Source: Natronohydrobacter sp. | Lineage (GTDB): Bacteria; Pseudomonadota; Alphaproteobacteria; Rhodobacterales; Rhodobacteraceae | Length of the DNA: 64,000 nt | Assembly: GCA_030603695.1 (NCBI GenBank) | Contig: JAUVXF010000013.1 | Location: 23,244-87,243, forward strand | Direction: 5' to 3' | Part shown: positions 45,518 through 53,142 of the stretch, in pieces | Numbering within the stretch: the first letter of the stretch is position 1 | Layout: every line of letters starts with the position of its first letter | The notes under the pieces: generated by a model | Told to the model about the DNA's origin: nothing | Databases searched by the model: none | The model's input: the letters and a program-made list of their open reading frames with translations, nothing else | Translations under genes and position numbers: made by a program

Positions 45518-46042
45518 ATGTTCCAAACCCGCCGATCCTTTGTTCTGGGCTCTGTCGCGCTTGCAGGCTGCGCGCGTATCCCCGCATCGCCCACAGGGCC
45601 AGTCGCGCCGATCACATTGGAAAGCGCTTTTGTTGGCCGGGCCGTGGGGGCCGGGGTGTTCCGTATCAGCCTGACAGGGGGAACCCGGCGCTTTCAGGCG
45701 CGGCTGGATGGGCGGCTGGACGGGGACAGGCTAACCGTGGTGGAAGATTTCTTTTATGATGATGGCGAAGAAAACCGCCTGACATGGATTTTTGATCGCG
45801 CAGGCCCCGGACGCTGGACAGGCCGGCGCGAAGATACTGTTGGCGTTGCGCAGGTGGTCGAGACGGGGCGCGATATTCGCCTGTCTTATCTGGCAGATTT
45901 CCGCTCTGGGGCAGATGTGACGCGGCTGGGTTTTGAGGATGTGATCTATTTCGGGCCTGACGGGCGGGTGATAAATGATGCAATCGTCACGCGCTGGGGG
46001 CTGCCCGTGGCGCGCGTGCGTTTTGAAATGGTGCGCGTCTGA
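45518..46042 (+). CDS. DUF3833 family lipoprotein
   Basis: This is a 174-residue predicted lipoprotein. The N-terminal signal with RRSFVLGSVALAGC ends in a lipobox Cys. The rest is a small beta-rich DUF3833-like domain (RRFQARLDGRLDGDRLTVVEDFFYDDGE, NDAIVTRWGLPVARV). Function is unknown; homologues often sit near lipid or cyclopropane-fatty-acid genes, which are not here. The start at 45518 has AAAGG upstream and avoids a 38-residue non-homologous extension. It is transcribed toward the convergent MFS gene. Confidence 0.8.
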   Translation: MFQTRRSFVLGSVALAGCARIPASPTGPVAPITLESAFVGRAVGAGVFRISLTGGTRRFQARLDGRLDGDRLTVVEDFFYDDGEENRLTWIFDRAGPGRWTGRREDTVGVAQVVETGRDIRLSYLADFRSGADVTRLGFEDVIYFGPDGRVINDAIVTRWGLPVARVRFEMVRV

Positions 46043-46066
46043 GGGGCTGTGGCCGCGGCCGCAGTA

Positions 46067-47305
46067 TCAGTGCACCCTGACGGGGCTTTGTGTCTGGCGC
46101 TCTGCGCGCGGGCGCAGGGTGCGCATCAGAATAAGCAGCATGATTGCGATATTCAGGGCGTTCCACACAATCCCGTTCAGGAATGCAAGCTGGTAAGACC
46201 CTGTAAGATCATGTATCCAACCCGACATCCATCCGCCCAGCGCCATGCCAAGAATTGTTGCCATGATCACAAAACCCACCCGCGCCCCCGCTTCGCGTGC
46301 GGGCATGTATTCGCGCACGATCAGGGCATAGGCAGGCACGATACCCCCTTGCGCCAGCCCGAAGACAAGACTGACAACATAAAGCGAGGCCAAGCCCCCC
46401 GCTGGCAGATACAAAAACAGGGCAATCATCTGCAACACAGAGCCGATCAGCAATGTCACCACACCCCCCAGCCGATCTGCCAGAAGCCCTGAAACCAGCC
46501 GCGACACAACCCCGCCCATGAGCATCAGCGAAAGCATCTCTGCCCCCACCGCCGGGCCATAGCCCCGATCCACGCACAGGGCCACGATATGCACTTGCGG
46601 CATGGACATGGCCACGCAGCACCCCAGGCCCGCCAGCGCAAGCAGCCAGGCAAGGGCGCGCGGGGACAGACCGCTTTTTGCGCGATTGGCCGCAGAAAAA
46701 CCGGCAGCGGCTGTCATGGTCTGCTCTGGCACGCGGCGGCGCAGCAGCAATGACAGCGGGATGACCAGCGCCGTCACGATCAGCGCCAGCGCCAGACAAA
46801 CAGCCCGCCAGCCATGATCCGCCAGCACTCCCGCCAGCACCAATGGCCAGATCGCGCCGGACAGGTAATTTCCACTTGCCGCAATGGCCACGGCAATCCC
46901 GCGCCTGCGATGGAACCATTGTGATATATCCGCAATCAGTGGGCCAAAGCTGGCCGCCGATCCAAGGCCGATCAACACATGAACCGCAGAAAGGATCAGT
47001 ACCGATGGGCTGGACGCCGCCGCCAGATACCCCACTGCCGATATCAGACTGGCCCCGATCAGCGCGAGTGTTATGCCAAACCTGTCCACCGCGCGGCCGA
47101 TCAGAAGGTTGCCAAGGGCAAAGCCAAGCATTGTCAGCGTGTACGGCAAAGAGGAATCCGCGCGCGATACACCGAATTCCGCCTGCACGGCTGGCATGAT
47201 CACGATGACAGACCACATTCCCACATTGCCAATAGTGGCGATTGCCAAAGTGGCCACCAGCCTGAGCCACGAATAGCGGCTATCAAAAACAAGGTGTTCT
47301 GGCAT
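46067..47305 (-). CDS. MFS transporter (oxalate/formate antiporter or YcxA-like branch)
   Basis: This 412-residue transporter has 12 predicted helices in two halves. The loop 2-3 signature region reads GNLLIGRAVDRFG and its counterpart in the second half reads SGLLADRLGGV. The RRRGIAVAIAASGNYLSG motif is common in monocarboxylate-type MFS members. The ATG at 47305 has GGAGG at ideal spacing. It is divergent from the TauE/SafE gene across a 256-bp region and stands alone; the substrate is unknown. Confidence 0.87.
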   Translation of the reverse strand: MPEHLVFDSRYSWLRLVATLAIATIGNVGMWSVIVIMPAVQAEFGVSRADSSLPYTLTMLGFALGNLLIGRAVDRFGITLALIGASLISAVGYLAAASSPSVLILSAVHVLIGLGSAASFGPLIADISQWFHRRRGIAVAIAASGNYLSGAIWPLVLAGVLADHGWRAVCLALALIVTALVIPLSLLLRRRVPEQTMTAAAGFSAANRAKSGLSPRALAWLLALAGLGCCVAMSMPQVHIVALCVDRGYGPAVGAEMLSLMLMGGVVSRLVSGLLADRLGGVVTLLIGSVLQMIALFLYLPAGGLASLYVVSLVFGLAQGGIVPAYALIVREYMPAREAGARVGFVIMATILGMALGGWMSGWIHDLTGSYQLAFLNGIVWNALNIAIMLLILMRTLRPRAERQTQSPVRVH

Positions 47306-47459
47306 GCCAGACCTCCGGCAAAAGTGATTGTGCGGGCGGGGATAGGGCACTCTTTTCACATGGCCTATGGCACGACGCCACGATTGCGCGATCTGCCAAG
47401 ATGTTCAAGCCCTTCCGCCACGTGCTGAGACGCCAAGATATTGGGCATCCCCCATGCGC

Positions 47460-47520
47460 GCCCAAGGTGATCTGCCCCCTTGGTCGGGCAGATCGCCCGG
47501 TATTGCCCTTGTCCTTGGGC
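47460..47520 (+). promoter_or_regulatory. Nested inverted repeats in the TauE/SafE leader (possible structured RNA)
   Basis: Outer arms GCCCAAGG (47460-47467) and CCTTGGGC (47513-47520) enclose a perfect hairpin GATCTGCCC (47469-47477)/GGGCAGATC (47486-47494). A competing hairpin CGGGC/GCCCG shares the right arm. All lie 42-102 nt upstream of the ATG at 47562. A riboswitch-like or attenuating leader is possible. Confidence 0.4.
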
Positions 47521-47561
47521 AGGATTTTCCCCATGGTTCGCGCAATAACAAGAGATGGCCC

Positions 47562-48338
47562 ATGCAGACCCTTGCCGAGCTTACGTTTTTCACTGACACG
47601 CAGACGCTGTGGGCCGCGATTTTTGCGGTGTTTCTGGTGGGCCTGTCAAAGGGCGGGCTTGGGGGGGCGTTTGCGCTGATGGGGGTGCCCATCCTGTCGC
47701 TGGTCATGCCCCCCTTGCAGGCAGCGGCGCTGCTATTGCCGCTTTTGCTGATGATGGATGCCATAAGTGTCTGGGCATGGCGGGGCTGGCTGGATCGTGC
47801 AACGCTGTGGCATTTGCTGCCGGGGGCCTTTGTGGGCATTACCATAGGCGCGCTTGCGGCTGCGGTGACATCCGAGGCAATGGTGCGCTTGCTTGTCGGG
47901 CTGGTGGCCTTGGGCTTTGCGGCGAAGATGGTCTTTGCGCGTGATCGTGCGGTGGCGCGCGGCCAAGGCCGGGTGCGCGGCGGGTTTTGGGGCGCGGTTG
48001 CGGGCTTTACCAGCTTTGTGGCCCATGCGGGCGGGCCGCCTTTTCAGGTGTATGTTCTGCCGCTGAAATTTGATCCCCGCCTTTATACCGGAACCAGCGT
48101 TGTGTTCTTTGCGCTGGTCAATATCATCAAGGTTGTCCCCTATGCGGCCCTGGGCAATTTCGATATGCGGGTTTTGGTATCGGCGGCAGTGATGTTGCCT
48201 TTGGCGGCTGTTTCAACGCTGATGGGGGCGATGATCATCAAGCGCGTGAATGCGCGGGTGTTTTATCCTTTCATGTATGCGATGATCGTGCTTGTGGGGA
48301 TCAAATTGGTGTGGGATGGGGTGGCGGCTTTCTGGTAG
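47562..48338 (+). CDS. TauE/SafE family sulfite/anion exporter-like membrane protein
   Basis: This is a 258-residue membrane protein with about eight helices. Family landmarks are the N-terminal AVFLVGLSKGGLGGAFALMGVP and the second-repeat GAVAGFTSFVAHAGGPPFQVYVLP. Members export sulfite, sulfoacetate or other anions. The start at 47562 lacks a strong ribosome-binding site but is the first Met before the membrane domain. A potentially structured leader precedes it. The sulfonate locus lies 15 kb away, so a role there is only possible. Confidence 0.85.
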   Translation: MQTLAELTFFTDTQTLWAAIFAVFLVGLSKGGLGGAFALMGVPILSLVMPPLQAAALLLPLLLMMDAISVWAWRGWLDRATLWHLLPGAFVGITIGALAAAVTSEAMVRLLVGLVALGFAAKMVFARDRAVARGQGRVRGGFWGAVAGFTSFVAHAGGPPFQVYVLPLKFDPRLYTGTSVVFFALVNIIKVVPYAALGNFDMRVLVSAAVMLPLAAVSTLMGAMIIKRVNARVFYPFMYAMIVLVGIKLVWDGVAAFW

Positions 48339-48339
48339 C

Positions 48340-48369
48340 GCCCCCCAACCGCCACGCACGGCGGGGGGC
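48340..48369. terminator. GC-rich hairpin between convergent genes
   Basis: CCGCC (48349-48353) pairs with GGCGG (48360-48364), extended across a 2-nt bulge by CCCC (from 48341-48346) with GGGG (48365-48368). It sits in the 37-bp gap between the TauE/SafE gene and the convergent reductase gene. It lacks a T-run on either side. Confidence 0.4.
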
Positions 48370-48375
48370 AATCCG

Positions 48376-49227
48376 TCACAGTGCCGCCAAAGCTTTGGCC
48401 ACAGCCGCATCCAGCCGCTCTGTCTTGCGGCCCAGCAGGTGTGAGAGCATGCCGCTATCGTCTGCCAGCCAGCCTTGGGCGGCTTTCAGATCGACATCGA
48501 CCAGCACATGCGCAAAGCTTGCAGGCAGGCCCACGCTTTCCAATATGCCTTGATAAACCGTGGCAGGCAGATCGTTATAGGGCAGGGGCTTGCCTGTCTG
48601 GCGCGATATCTCAGCGGCCAGTTCGGCAAGGGTAAAGCCTTCATCGCCTGCCAGTTCATAGGTTTTGCCTGTATGCGCCGCATCTGCTGCGACAATGGCC
48701 AGCGCTTGTGCGTAATCCTCGCGCGTGGCGGGGGTGAAGCGCGCCTCTCCGGCAGAGCCGATAACTGCGCCCGCGCCAATGGCCGCGCCAATGTTGGCTG
48801 TCCAGTTTTCGGTGTACCAGCTGTTGCGCAAAATTGTGGCAGGCAGGCCGGATTGGGCAATGATTTCTTCTGTTGCGCGATGGTCTGCGGCGATAAGCAA
48901 GGGCGAGCGATCTGCCTTCAGGATCGAGGTATAAAGAATGCGCTGTACGCCTGCGGCTTGCGCGGCGGCAATCACAGTGCGGTGCTGGCCGACACGATCA
49001 TTGAAATCGCTGGAGGAAATCAAAACCAGCGTTGTCACCCCGTCCAGCGCAGCAGCCATGTCCTCTGGCTGCGTGTAATCAAAGGCGCGGGCGGTCACAC
49101 CCAGATCGGCCACGCGCGCCGGGTCGCGGGCCAGCGCGATGATTTGGGCCGGGTCTGTCAGAGTTTTAAGATGCGTAATGGCAAGGCGGCCAAGCTGGCC
49201 ACTGGCCCCGGTAATTGCGATTGTCAT
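48376..49227 (-). CDS. NAD(P)H:quinone oxidoreductase, QorB/QOR2-like atypical SDR
   Basis: This is a 283-residue NmrA-like atypical SDR. N-terminal NADP motif is ITGASGQLGRLAITHL, with LISSSDF and YTSILKADRSP after it. Family members (QOR2/YtfG) reduce quinones with NADPH. The start at 49227 is the first residue of the Rossmann strand. It is divergent from an HxlR regulator with an inverted-repeat operator between, the same arrangement as qorA/qorB-HxlR pairs elsewhere, suggesting induction by reactive electrophiles or quinones. Confidence 0.85.
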   Translation of the reverse strand: MTIAITGASGQLGRLAITHLKTLTDPAQIIALARDPARVADLGVTARAFDYTQPEDMAAALDGVTTLVLISSSDFNDRVGQHRTVIAAAQAAGVQRILYTSILKADRSPLLIAADHRATEEIIAQSGLPATILRNSWYTENWTANIGAAIGAGAVIGSAGEARFTPATREDYAQALAIVAADAAHTGKTYELAGDEGFTLAELAAEISRQTGKPLPYNDLPATVYQGILESVGLPASFAHVLVDVDLKAAQGWLADDSGMLSHLLGRKTERLDAAVAKALAAL

Positions 49228-49270
49228 GGTTTGCTCCAATTGTTTGCGTTGACAGAGTGCAAATAGCAAA

Positions 49271-49309
49271 ATACTTACGAAAGAGAAGTACGCACAAAAT
49301 TGTAAGTAT
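49271..49309. promoter_or_regulatory. Inverted-repeat operator for the HxlR regulator
   Basis: ATACTTAC (49271-49278) and GTAAGTAT (49302-49309) are perfect inverted 8-mers 23 nt apart in the 87-bp divergent region. A related AAGTACG lies between them. The spacing suits a dimer pair of HxlR proteins controlling both divergent genes. Confidence 0.65.
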
Positions 49310-49314
49310 AAGAA

Positions 49315-49686
49315 ATGTCTGATACCGCGCAGAAAGATTTTGCCCCCGATGTGCTGAATGACAAATGCCCCTCGCGGCGGGTGCTGAACCATGTCACCAG
49401 CCGCTGGGGTGTTTTGGCGCTGATTGTGCTGCAAGATGGCACGCAGCGTTTCAGCGCGCTGCGCCGCCGGATTGGTGGGGTGTCGGAACGGATGCTTGCC
49501 CAAACCCTGCGCCTGCTGGAAGAAGATGGGTTCATTCTGCGCCGTGCTTATCCGGTTGTGCCGCCCCATGTGGAATATGAACTCACGCCTTTGGGCCGCG
49601 AGGTTGCGCAAAAGGTGCATGCGCTGGCGCAGTGCATAGAGGGTAATCTGCCTACCATCTTGCGCAGTCAAACGCCCCCAAATTAG
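49315..49686 (+). CDS. HxlR family transcriptional regulator
   Basis: This is a 123-residue winged-helix protein. The HxlR pattern is clear: CPSRRVLNHVTSRWGVLALIVL, RFSALRRRIGGVSERMLAQTLRLLEEDGFI, and VEYELTPLGREV. Cys18 in the N-terminal NDKCPSR is the position of the redox- or electrophile-sensing Cys in HxlR-type quinone sensors. The leader is only about 6 nt beyond the operator repeat, so autoregulation is likely. It is divergent from the QorB-like gene. Confidence 0.92.
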   Translation: MSDTAQKDFAPDVLNDKCPSRRVLNHVTSRWGVLALIVLQDGTQRFSALRRRIGGVSERMLAQTLRLLEEDGFILRRAYPVVPPHVEYELTPLGREVAQKVHALAQCIEGNLPTILRSQTPPN

Positions 49687-49700
49687 GGGCAATCTGCGAA

Positions 49701-49710
49701 ATGTATACAT
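49701..49710. promoter_or_regulatory. GntR operator copy 1, ATGTATACAT
   Basis: This is a perfect 10-bp palindrome in the gap between the HxlR gene and the GntR gene at 49763. It is the first of four copies that bracket the GntR gene. Confidence 0.75.
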
Positions 49711-49736
49711 AGCCAAGATTTTCGCCTATCATATGG

Positions 49737-49746
49737 ATGTATACTT
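49737..49746. promoter_or_regulatory. GntR operator copy 2, ATGTATACTT
   Basis: This has nine of ten bases of the palindrome and lies 36 bp downstream of copy 1. It overlaps an upstream in-frame ATG (49733) of the GntR gene, which argues for a later start. Confidence 0.65.
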
Positions 49747-49762
49747 CAAGATGGATAATGCC

Positions 49763-50488
49763 ATGCCAGACGGTTCCCTGACGCAAACGCAAAAAGCGCT
49801 GATCGCCCTGCGCCAGAGCATATTGAGCGGCGCGCTTTCAGGGGGGACGCGGCTGTTCGAAGTAGCGCTTGCGGAAGAGCTGGCGATCTCTCGCACCCCC
49901 ATTCGTGCCGCCCTGTCGCGGCTGGCAGAAGAAGGGCTGTTGGAGCGGGGCAAAGGCGGTGGGTTCGTGGTGCGCAGCTTTGCCCTGGCCGATGTGGTGG
50001 ATACAATCGATCTGCGCGGCGTGCTGGAAGGCACGGCCGCGCGCTATGCGGCTGAACGCGGCGCGCCGGCTGCGGATCTGGCCAAAGCGCAGCATGTGCT
50101 GCGCGATATAGACCGTGTGATCGGCCAGCAAATCATCGATATGGAAGCATATTCGGCGCTGAACACCGCATTTCACGCGCTTCTGGCGGATATGGCGCAA
50201 AGCCCCACATTAAAGCGCGAATTGGCGCGGATCACGGCTTTGCCCTTCGCCTCGCCCTCTGCCTTTCTGGAAGATCACGACAGGCTGGAAACCTTGCAGC
50301 GGATTTTGACAGTCGCGCAGGCCCAGCACCGCGCGATTCTGGATGCGATTGCAAACCGTGAAAGCGGGCGGGCCGAATCATTGGCGCGCGAACATGCGCG
50401 CGCGGCGCGACGCAATGTCGAATTCCTGCTCTCGCAAGAGGCCGCGATGCGTGAAGGGGTGTCCAGCCTGGCGCTGCTGGCAGACTAA
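49763..50488 (+). CDS. GntR family regulator, FCD subfamily, of the O-demethylation operon
   Basis: The protein has 241 residues. The winged helix appears as LRQSILSGALSGGTRLFEVALAEELAISRTPIRAALSRLAEEGLLE in pieces, followed by RGKGGGFVVRSF and the FCD helical ligand domain (NTAFHALLADMAQ, AQHRAILDAI). In-frame ATGs also exist at 49733 and 49751; 49763 is preferred because copy 2 of the operator covers the first. Two operators sit ahead of this gene and two ahead of the next, so it probably represses both itself and the demethylase operon until an aromatic acid binds. Confidence 0.9.
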   Translation: MPDGSLTQTQKALIALRQSILSGALSGGTRLFEVALAEELAISRTPIRAALSRLAEEGLLERGKGGGFVVRSFALADVVDTIDLRGVLEGTAARYAAERGAPAADLAKAQHVLRDIDRVIGQQIIDMEAYSALNTAFHALLADMAQSPTLKRELARITALPFASPSAFLEDHDRLETLQRILTVAQAQHRAILDAIANRESGRAESLAREHARAARRNVEFLLSQEAAMREGVSSLALLAD

Positions 50489-50496
50489 CCCCAAGG

Positions 50497-50506
50497 ATGT
50501 ATACAT
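50497..50506. promoter_or_regulatory. GntR operator copy 3, ATGTATACAT
   Basis: This is a perfect copy 8 bp after the GntR stop and 74 bp (about seven helical turns) upstream of copy 4. Confidence 0.75.
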
Positions 50507-50570
50507 AACTCTGGACTTCTTGCGCCTCGCTGGTTTTCCACTTGCTTTTTTACCCAGCTTCGCTAGGTCT

Positions 50571-50580
50571 ATGTATACAT
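50571..50580. promoter_or_regulatory. GntR operator copy 4, ATGTATACAT
   Basis: This is a perfect copy ending 20 nt upstream of the demethylase ATG, close to the ribosome-binding site GGGAGGAG. A bound repressor here would block initiation or elongation. Confidence 0.75.
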
Positions 50581-50600
50581 TTCTTACGGGAGGAGACGAC

Positions 50601-52007
50601 ATGACACAAAGTTTGGCCACCGCGATGGCTGCTGCCGGTAATCCGGTGCAGATGCTGCGCAATTCGAAAATCGGGATGTATGTTTACCCGGTTGTCGCGC
50701 CAGAATTTTCCAATTGGCGCGTTGAGCAAGAAGCATGGCGCAAATCGGCCGTGCTGTTTGATCAATCGCACCATATGGACGAAGTGATTGTGGAAGGGCC
50801 GCAAGCCACCGAATTTCTCAGCCATCATGGCATCAACAGTTTTGCCAATTTTGAATTGAACCGCGCCAAGCATTTTGTGCCTGTCACCCCCAATGGCCAT
50901 GTGATCGGCGATCACATCATCTTCCGCGAGCGTGAAGACAAATATATTCTGGTAGGCCGCGCGCCTACCTCCAACTGGCTGATGTTCTGCGCCGCCTATG
51001 GCAAGTGGAATGTGCGCCTGCGCTATGATCCCCGCAGCCCCTCGCGCCCGGAAGGCGAGCGCGTGTTGCGTGAACATTACCGCTTCCAGATCCAAGGCCC
51101 CGATGCGCCGAAGATTTTTGAGAAAATGAATGGCGGCCCGATCCCTGATATCAAATTCTTCCATGTGGATTGGATCAATATCGGCTCCAAGCGGGTGCAG
51201 GCGCTGCGTCACGGCATGTCGGGCGCGCCGGGGCTGGAAATCTGGGGGCCGTACAAGGACAAGGATTACATCCATTCCACCATTTTGCAGGCCGCGCGTG
51301 ATGCGGGTGTCAATCTGGTGCAATGTGGCAGCCGCGCCTATTCCACCAACACGCTGGAATCTGGCTGGATTCCGTCCCCTCTGCCGGGCATTTACACAGG
51401 TGATGGCATGCTGGCCGATTACCGCGATTGGCTGGGCGCAGACAGCTACGAGGCTGCGGGCGCGATTGGCGGAAGCTATGTGTCTGACAATATCGAAGAC
51501 TACTATGTCAACGCGTTTGAACTGGGATATGGCTTCTATATCGGGTGGAAAAAGCAGGATTTCATTGGCAAAGCCGCGCTGACAGCGCTGAAAGATGCGC
51601 CCACCAACCGCAAGAAAGTGACCTTTGAGTGGAACCGCGAAGATGTGCTGAAGGTGATCGCCTCTGCCTTCGAGCAGGGCACACCCTATAAGTGGATCGA
51701 CTTCCCCCAGCCCAACTATGCTTCTTCCAGCGCGGATATGGTGATGCAGGGCGACAAGATGGTCGGCATGTCCATGTTCAATGGCTACAGCTATAACGAG
51801 CGTTGCTTGCTCAGCCTTGGTGTGGTGGAACAATCGGTGCAGGTGGGCGATGTGCTGACCCTGAAATGGGGCGAGCCTGAAACCACGGGCAAAACCTCTA
51901 CCGAAGTGCATAAACAGGCCGAAATCCGCGTGCGTGTGGCGGAAACGCCCTATGCAGCCGAAGCGCGTGAAAACTACGCCGATAGCTGGCGCACAAAGGG
52001 CAGCTAA
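50601..52007 (+). CDS. ligM: Tetrahydrofolate-dependent aromatic O-demethylase (LigM/DesA family)
   Basis: This is a 468-residue GcvT-fold methyltransferase. Length and wording match LigM/DesA, which move the methyl of vanillate, 3-O-methylgallate (LigM) or syringate (DesA) to tetrahydrofolate. Features are QSHHMDEVIVEGPQA near residue 53, a Tyr- and Gly-rich YILVGRAPTSNW, GLEIWGPYKD at the folate pocket and a C-terminal barrel. GcvT and DmdA proteins are about 100 residues shorter. LigA- and LigB-type dioxygenase genes follow, supporting an aromatic substrate. Which methoxy-acid is used cannot be decided by eye. Confidence 0.88.
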   Translation: MTQSLATAMAAAGNPVQMLRNSKIGMYVYPVVAPEFSNWRVEQEAWRKSAVLFDQSHHMDEVIVEGPQATEFLSHHGINSFANFELNRAKHFVPVTPNGHVIGDHIIFREREDKYILVGRAPTSNWLMFCAAYGKWNVRLRYDPRSPSRPEGERVLREHYRFQIQGPDAPKIFEKMNGGPIPDIKFFHVDWINIGSKRVQALRHGMSGAPGLEIWGPYKDKDYIHSTILQAARDAGVNLVQCGSRAYSTNTLESGWIPSPLPGIYTGDGMLADYRDWLGADSYEAAGAIGGSYVSDNIEDYYVNAFELGYGFYIGWKKQDFIGKAALTALKDAPTNRKKVTFEWNREDVLKVIASAFEQGTPYKWIDFPQPNYASSSADMVMQGDKMVGMSMFNGYSYNERCLLSLGVVEQSVQVGDVLTLKWGEPETTGKTSTEVHKQAEIRVRVAETPYAAEARENYADSWRTKGS

Positions 52008-52015
52008 GCCCAAAA

Positions 52016-52045
52016 GGGCCAGAGCGGCTGCGCTCTGGCCCATTT
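52016..52045 (+). terminator. Strong hairpin after the demethylase gene
   Basis: GGGCCAGAGCG (52016-52026) pairs with CGCTCTGGCCC (52031-52041) around a 4-nt loop, then ATTT. The perfect 11-bp stem lies between the demethylase and the hydrolase and probably attenuates the downstream genes. Confidence 0.65.
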
Positions 52046-52063
52046 CCCACAGAAAGCAGGAAT

Positions 52064-52783
52064 ATGACGCGGATTCTTCTGATCCCCGGCCTTGTCTGTG
52101 ATGGGCATGTCTGGCGCGCTGTGCAGCACGCCTTGCAGGGCCATGAGGTGAGTGTCGCAGATGTCACCCATCAACCCGGCATTTCTGCGATGGCGCAAGA
52201 TTTGCTGGCACGCCATTCGGGCGATCTGGTGGTGATGGGGCATTCCATGGGCGGGCGCGTGGCTATGGAAATGGCCCGCATTGCCCCCGCGCGGCTGCAT
52301 GGCTTGGCGCTGTTGAATACAGGCATGGCCCCGTTGAGAGAGGGCGAATTGCCCAAGCGCGAACAGATCATCGCCTTCGCCCACCAGCAAGGCATGGCCG
52401 CTTTGGCTGATGCATGGCTGCCCGGCATGATGGCGCAGGGCATAGACCCCGATCCCGCCGTAATGGCCGGGCTGCGCGCGATGGTGTGCCGGATGACGCC
52501 AGAGATACACGAGCGCCAAATCCGCGCGCTGATCGAACGGCCCGATGCACGCCACTCCATGCCAGACTGGCGCGGCCCGCTGATGCTGATGACAGGGCGC
52601 GAGGATGTCTGGTCGCCCATCGGCGCGCATGAGGAAATTGCGCGCCTGTGCCCGCAGGCACAATTGGAAATCATTGATGGGGCAGGGCATTTTGCCCCGG
52701 TGGAACAGCCCGCGAAAGTGGCGGGTCTGCTGGCCGAATGGGTTTCGCAGCTTCCCCATCTGCGAACGGAGGCCAGCATATGA
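52064..52783 (+). CDS. Alpha/beta hydrolase (possible methylesterase of aromatic ring-cleavage products)
   Basis: This is a 239-residue alpha/beta-hydrolase. Oxyanion segment LIPGLVCDGHVW is at the start, the nucleophile Ser lies in GHSMGG (about residue 66), an Asp in GREDVW and the His in GAGHFAPVEQP complete the triad. It lies between the O-demethylase and ligA (4-bp overlap with ligA). If the ring-cleaved substrate is 3-O-methylgallate, the product is a methyl ester that a hydrolase like this could open. That role is inferred from context only. Confidence 0.85.
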   Translation: MTRILLIPGLVCDGHVWRAVQHALQGHEVSVADVTHQPGISAMAQDLLARHSGDLVVMGHSMGGRVAMEMARIAPARLHGLALLNTGMAPLREGELPKREQIIAFAHQQGMAALADAWLPGMMAQGIDPDPAVMAGLRAMVCRMTPEIHERQIRALIERPDARHSMPDWRGPLMLMTGREDVWSPIGAHEEIARLCPQAQLEIIDGAGHFAPVEQPAKVAGLLAEWVSQLPHLRTEASI

Positions 52784-53142
52784 GCGTGACAGACCCTGAT
52801 GCAGATCGCATCCCCGACACCCCCTTGTTTGACCGCGCGCGCGCAAATTCGGGCTATGCGCTGAACAAGATGGCCATGGGCTTATCCAGCCCGGACGGGC
52901 GCGCGGCCTTTTTGGCCGATGAGGATGCCTATCTCGCCCGCTTTGCCCTGACAGAGGCCCAGCGCGCTGCCGTGAAGGCGCGCGATTGGGCGGAAATGGT
53001 GCGCCTTGGGGGCAACTTGTTTTATATCCTGAAAATCTCGGCAGTGGATCCCACGCCCATCCGCGAAATTGGCGCGGCACAAGCGGGGATGAGCCTGCAA
53101 GAATTTCTGGATACACGTTTGGGAAAGGTCACAAATGGCTAA
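52780..53142 (+). CDS. ligA: Protocatechuate 4,5-dioxygenase alpha subunit (LigA-like)
   Basis: This is a 120-residue small helical subunit of class III extradiol dioxygenases. The LigA pattern is visible: SGYALNKMAMGLSSPDGRAAFLADEDAYLARFALTEAQR in pieces and the DWAEMVRLGGNLFYILKI helix that covers the active site of LigB. The start at 52780 overlaps the hydrolase stop (ATGA) and has CGGAGG upstream. ligB overlaps its end by 8 bp, consistent with a stoichiometric alpha-beta enzyme. Confidence 0.9.
   Translation: MSVTDPDADRIPDTPLFDRARANSGYALNKMAMGLSSPDGRAAFLADEDAYLARFALTEAQRAAVKARDWAEMVRLGGNLFYILKISAVDPTPIREIGAAQAGMSLQEFLDTRLGKVTNG

Noticed and set aside
50601..52007. DMSP demethylase DmdA or glycine-cleavage T protein
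   Set aside because: Length (468 aa) and the neighbouring LigA/LigB genes fit LigM/DesA; GcvT and DmdA are about 360-380 aa.
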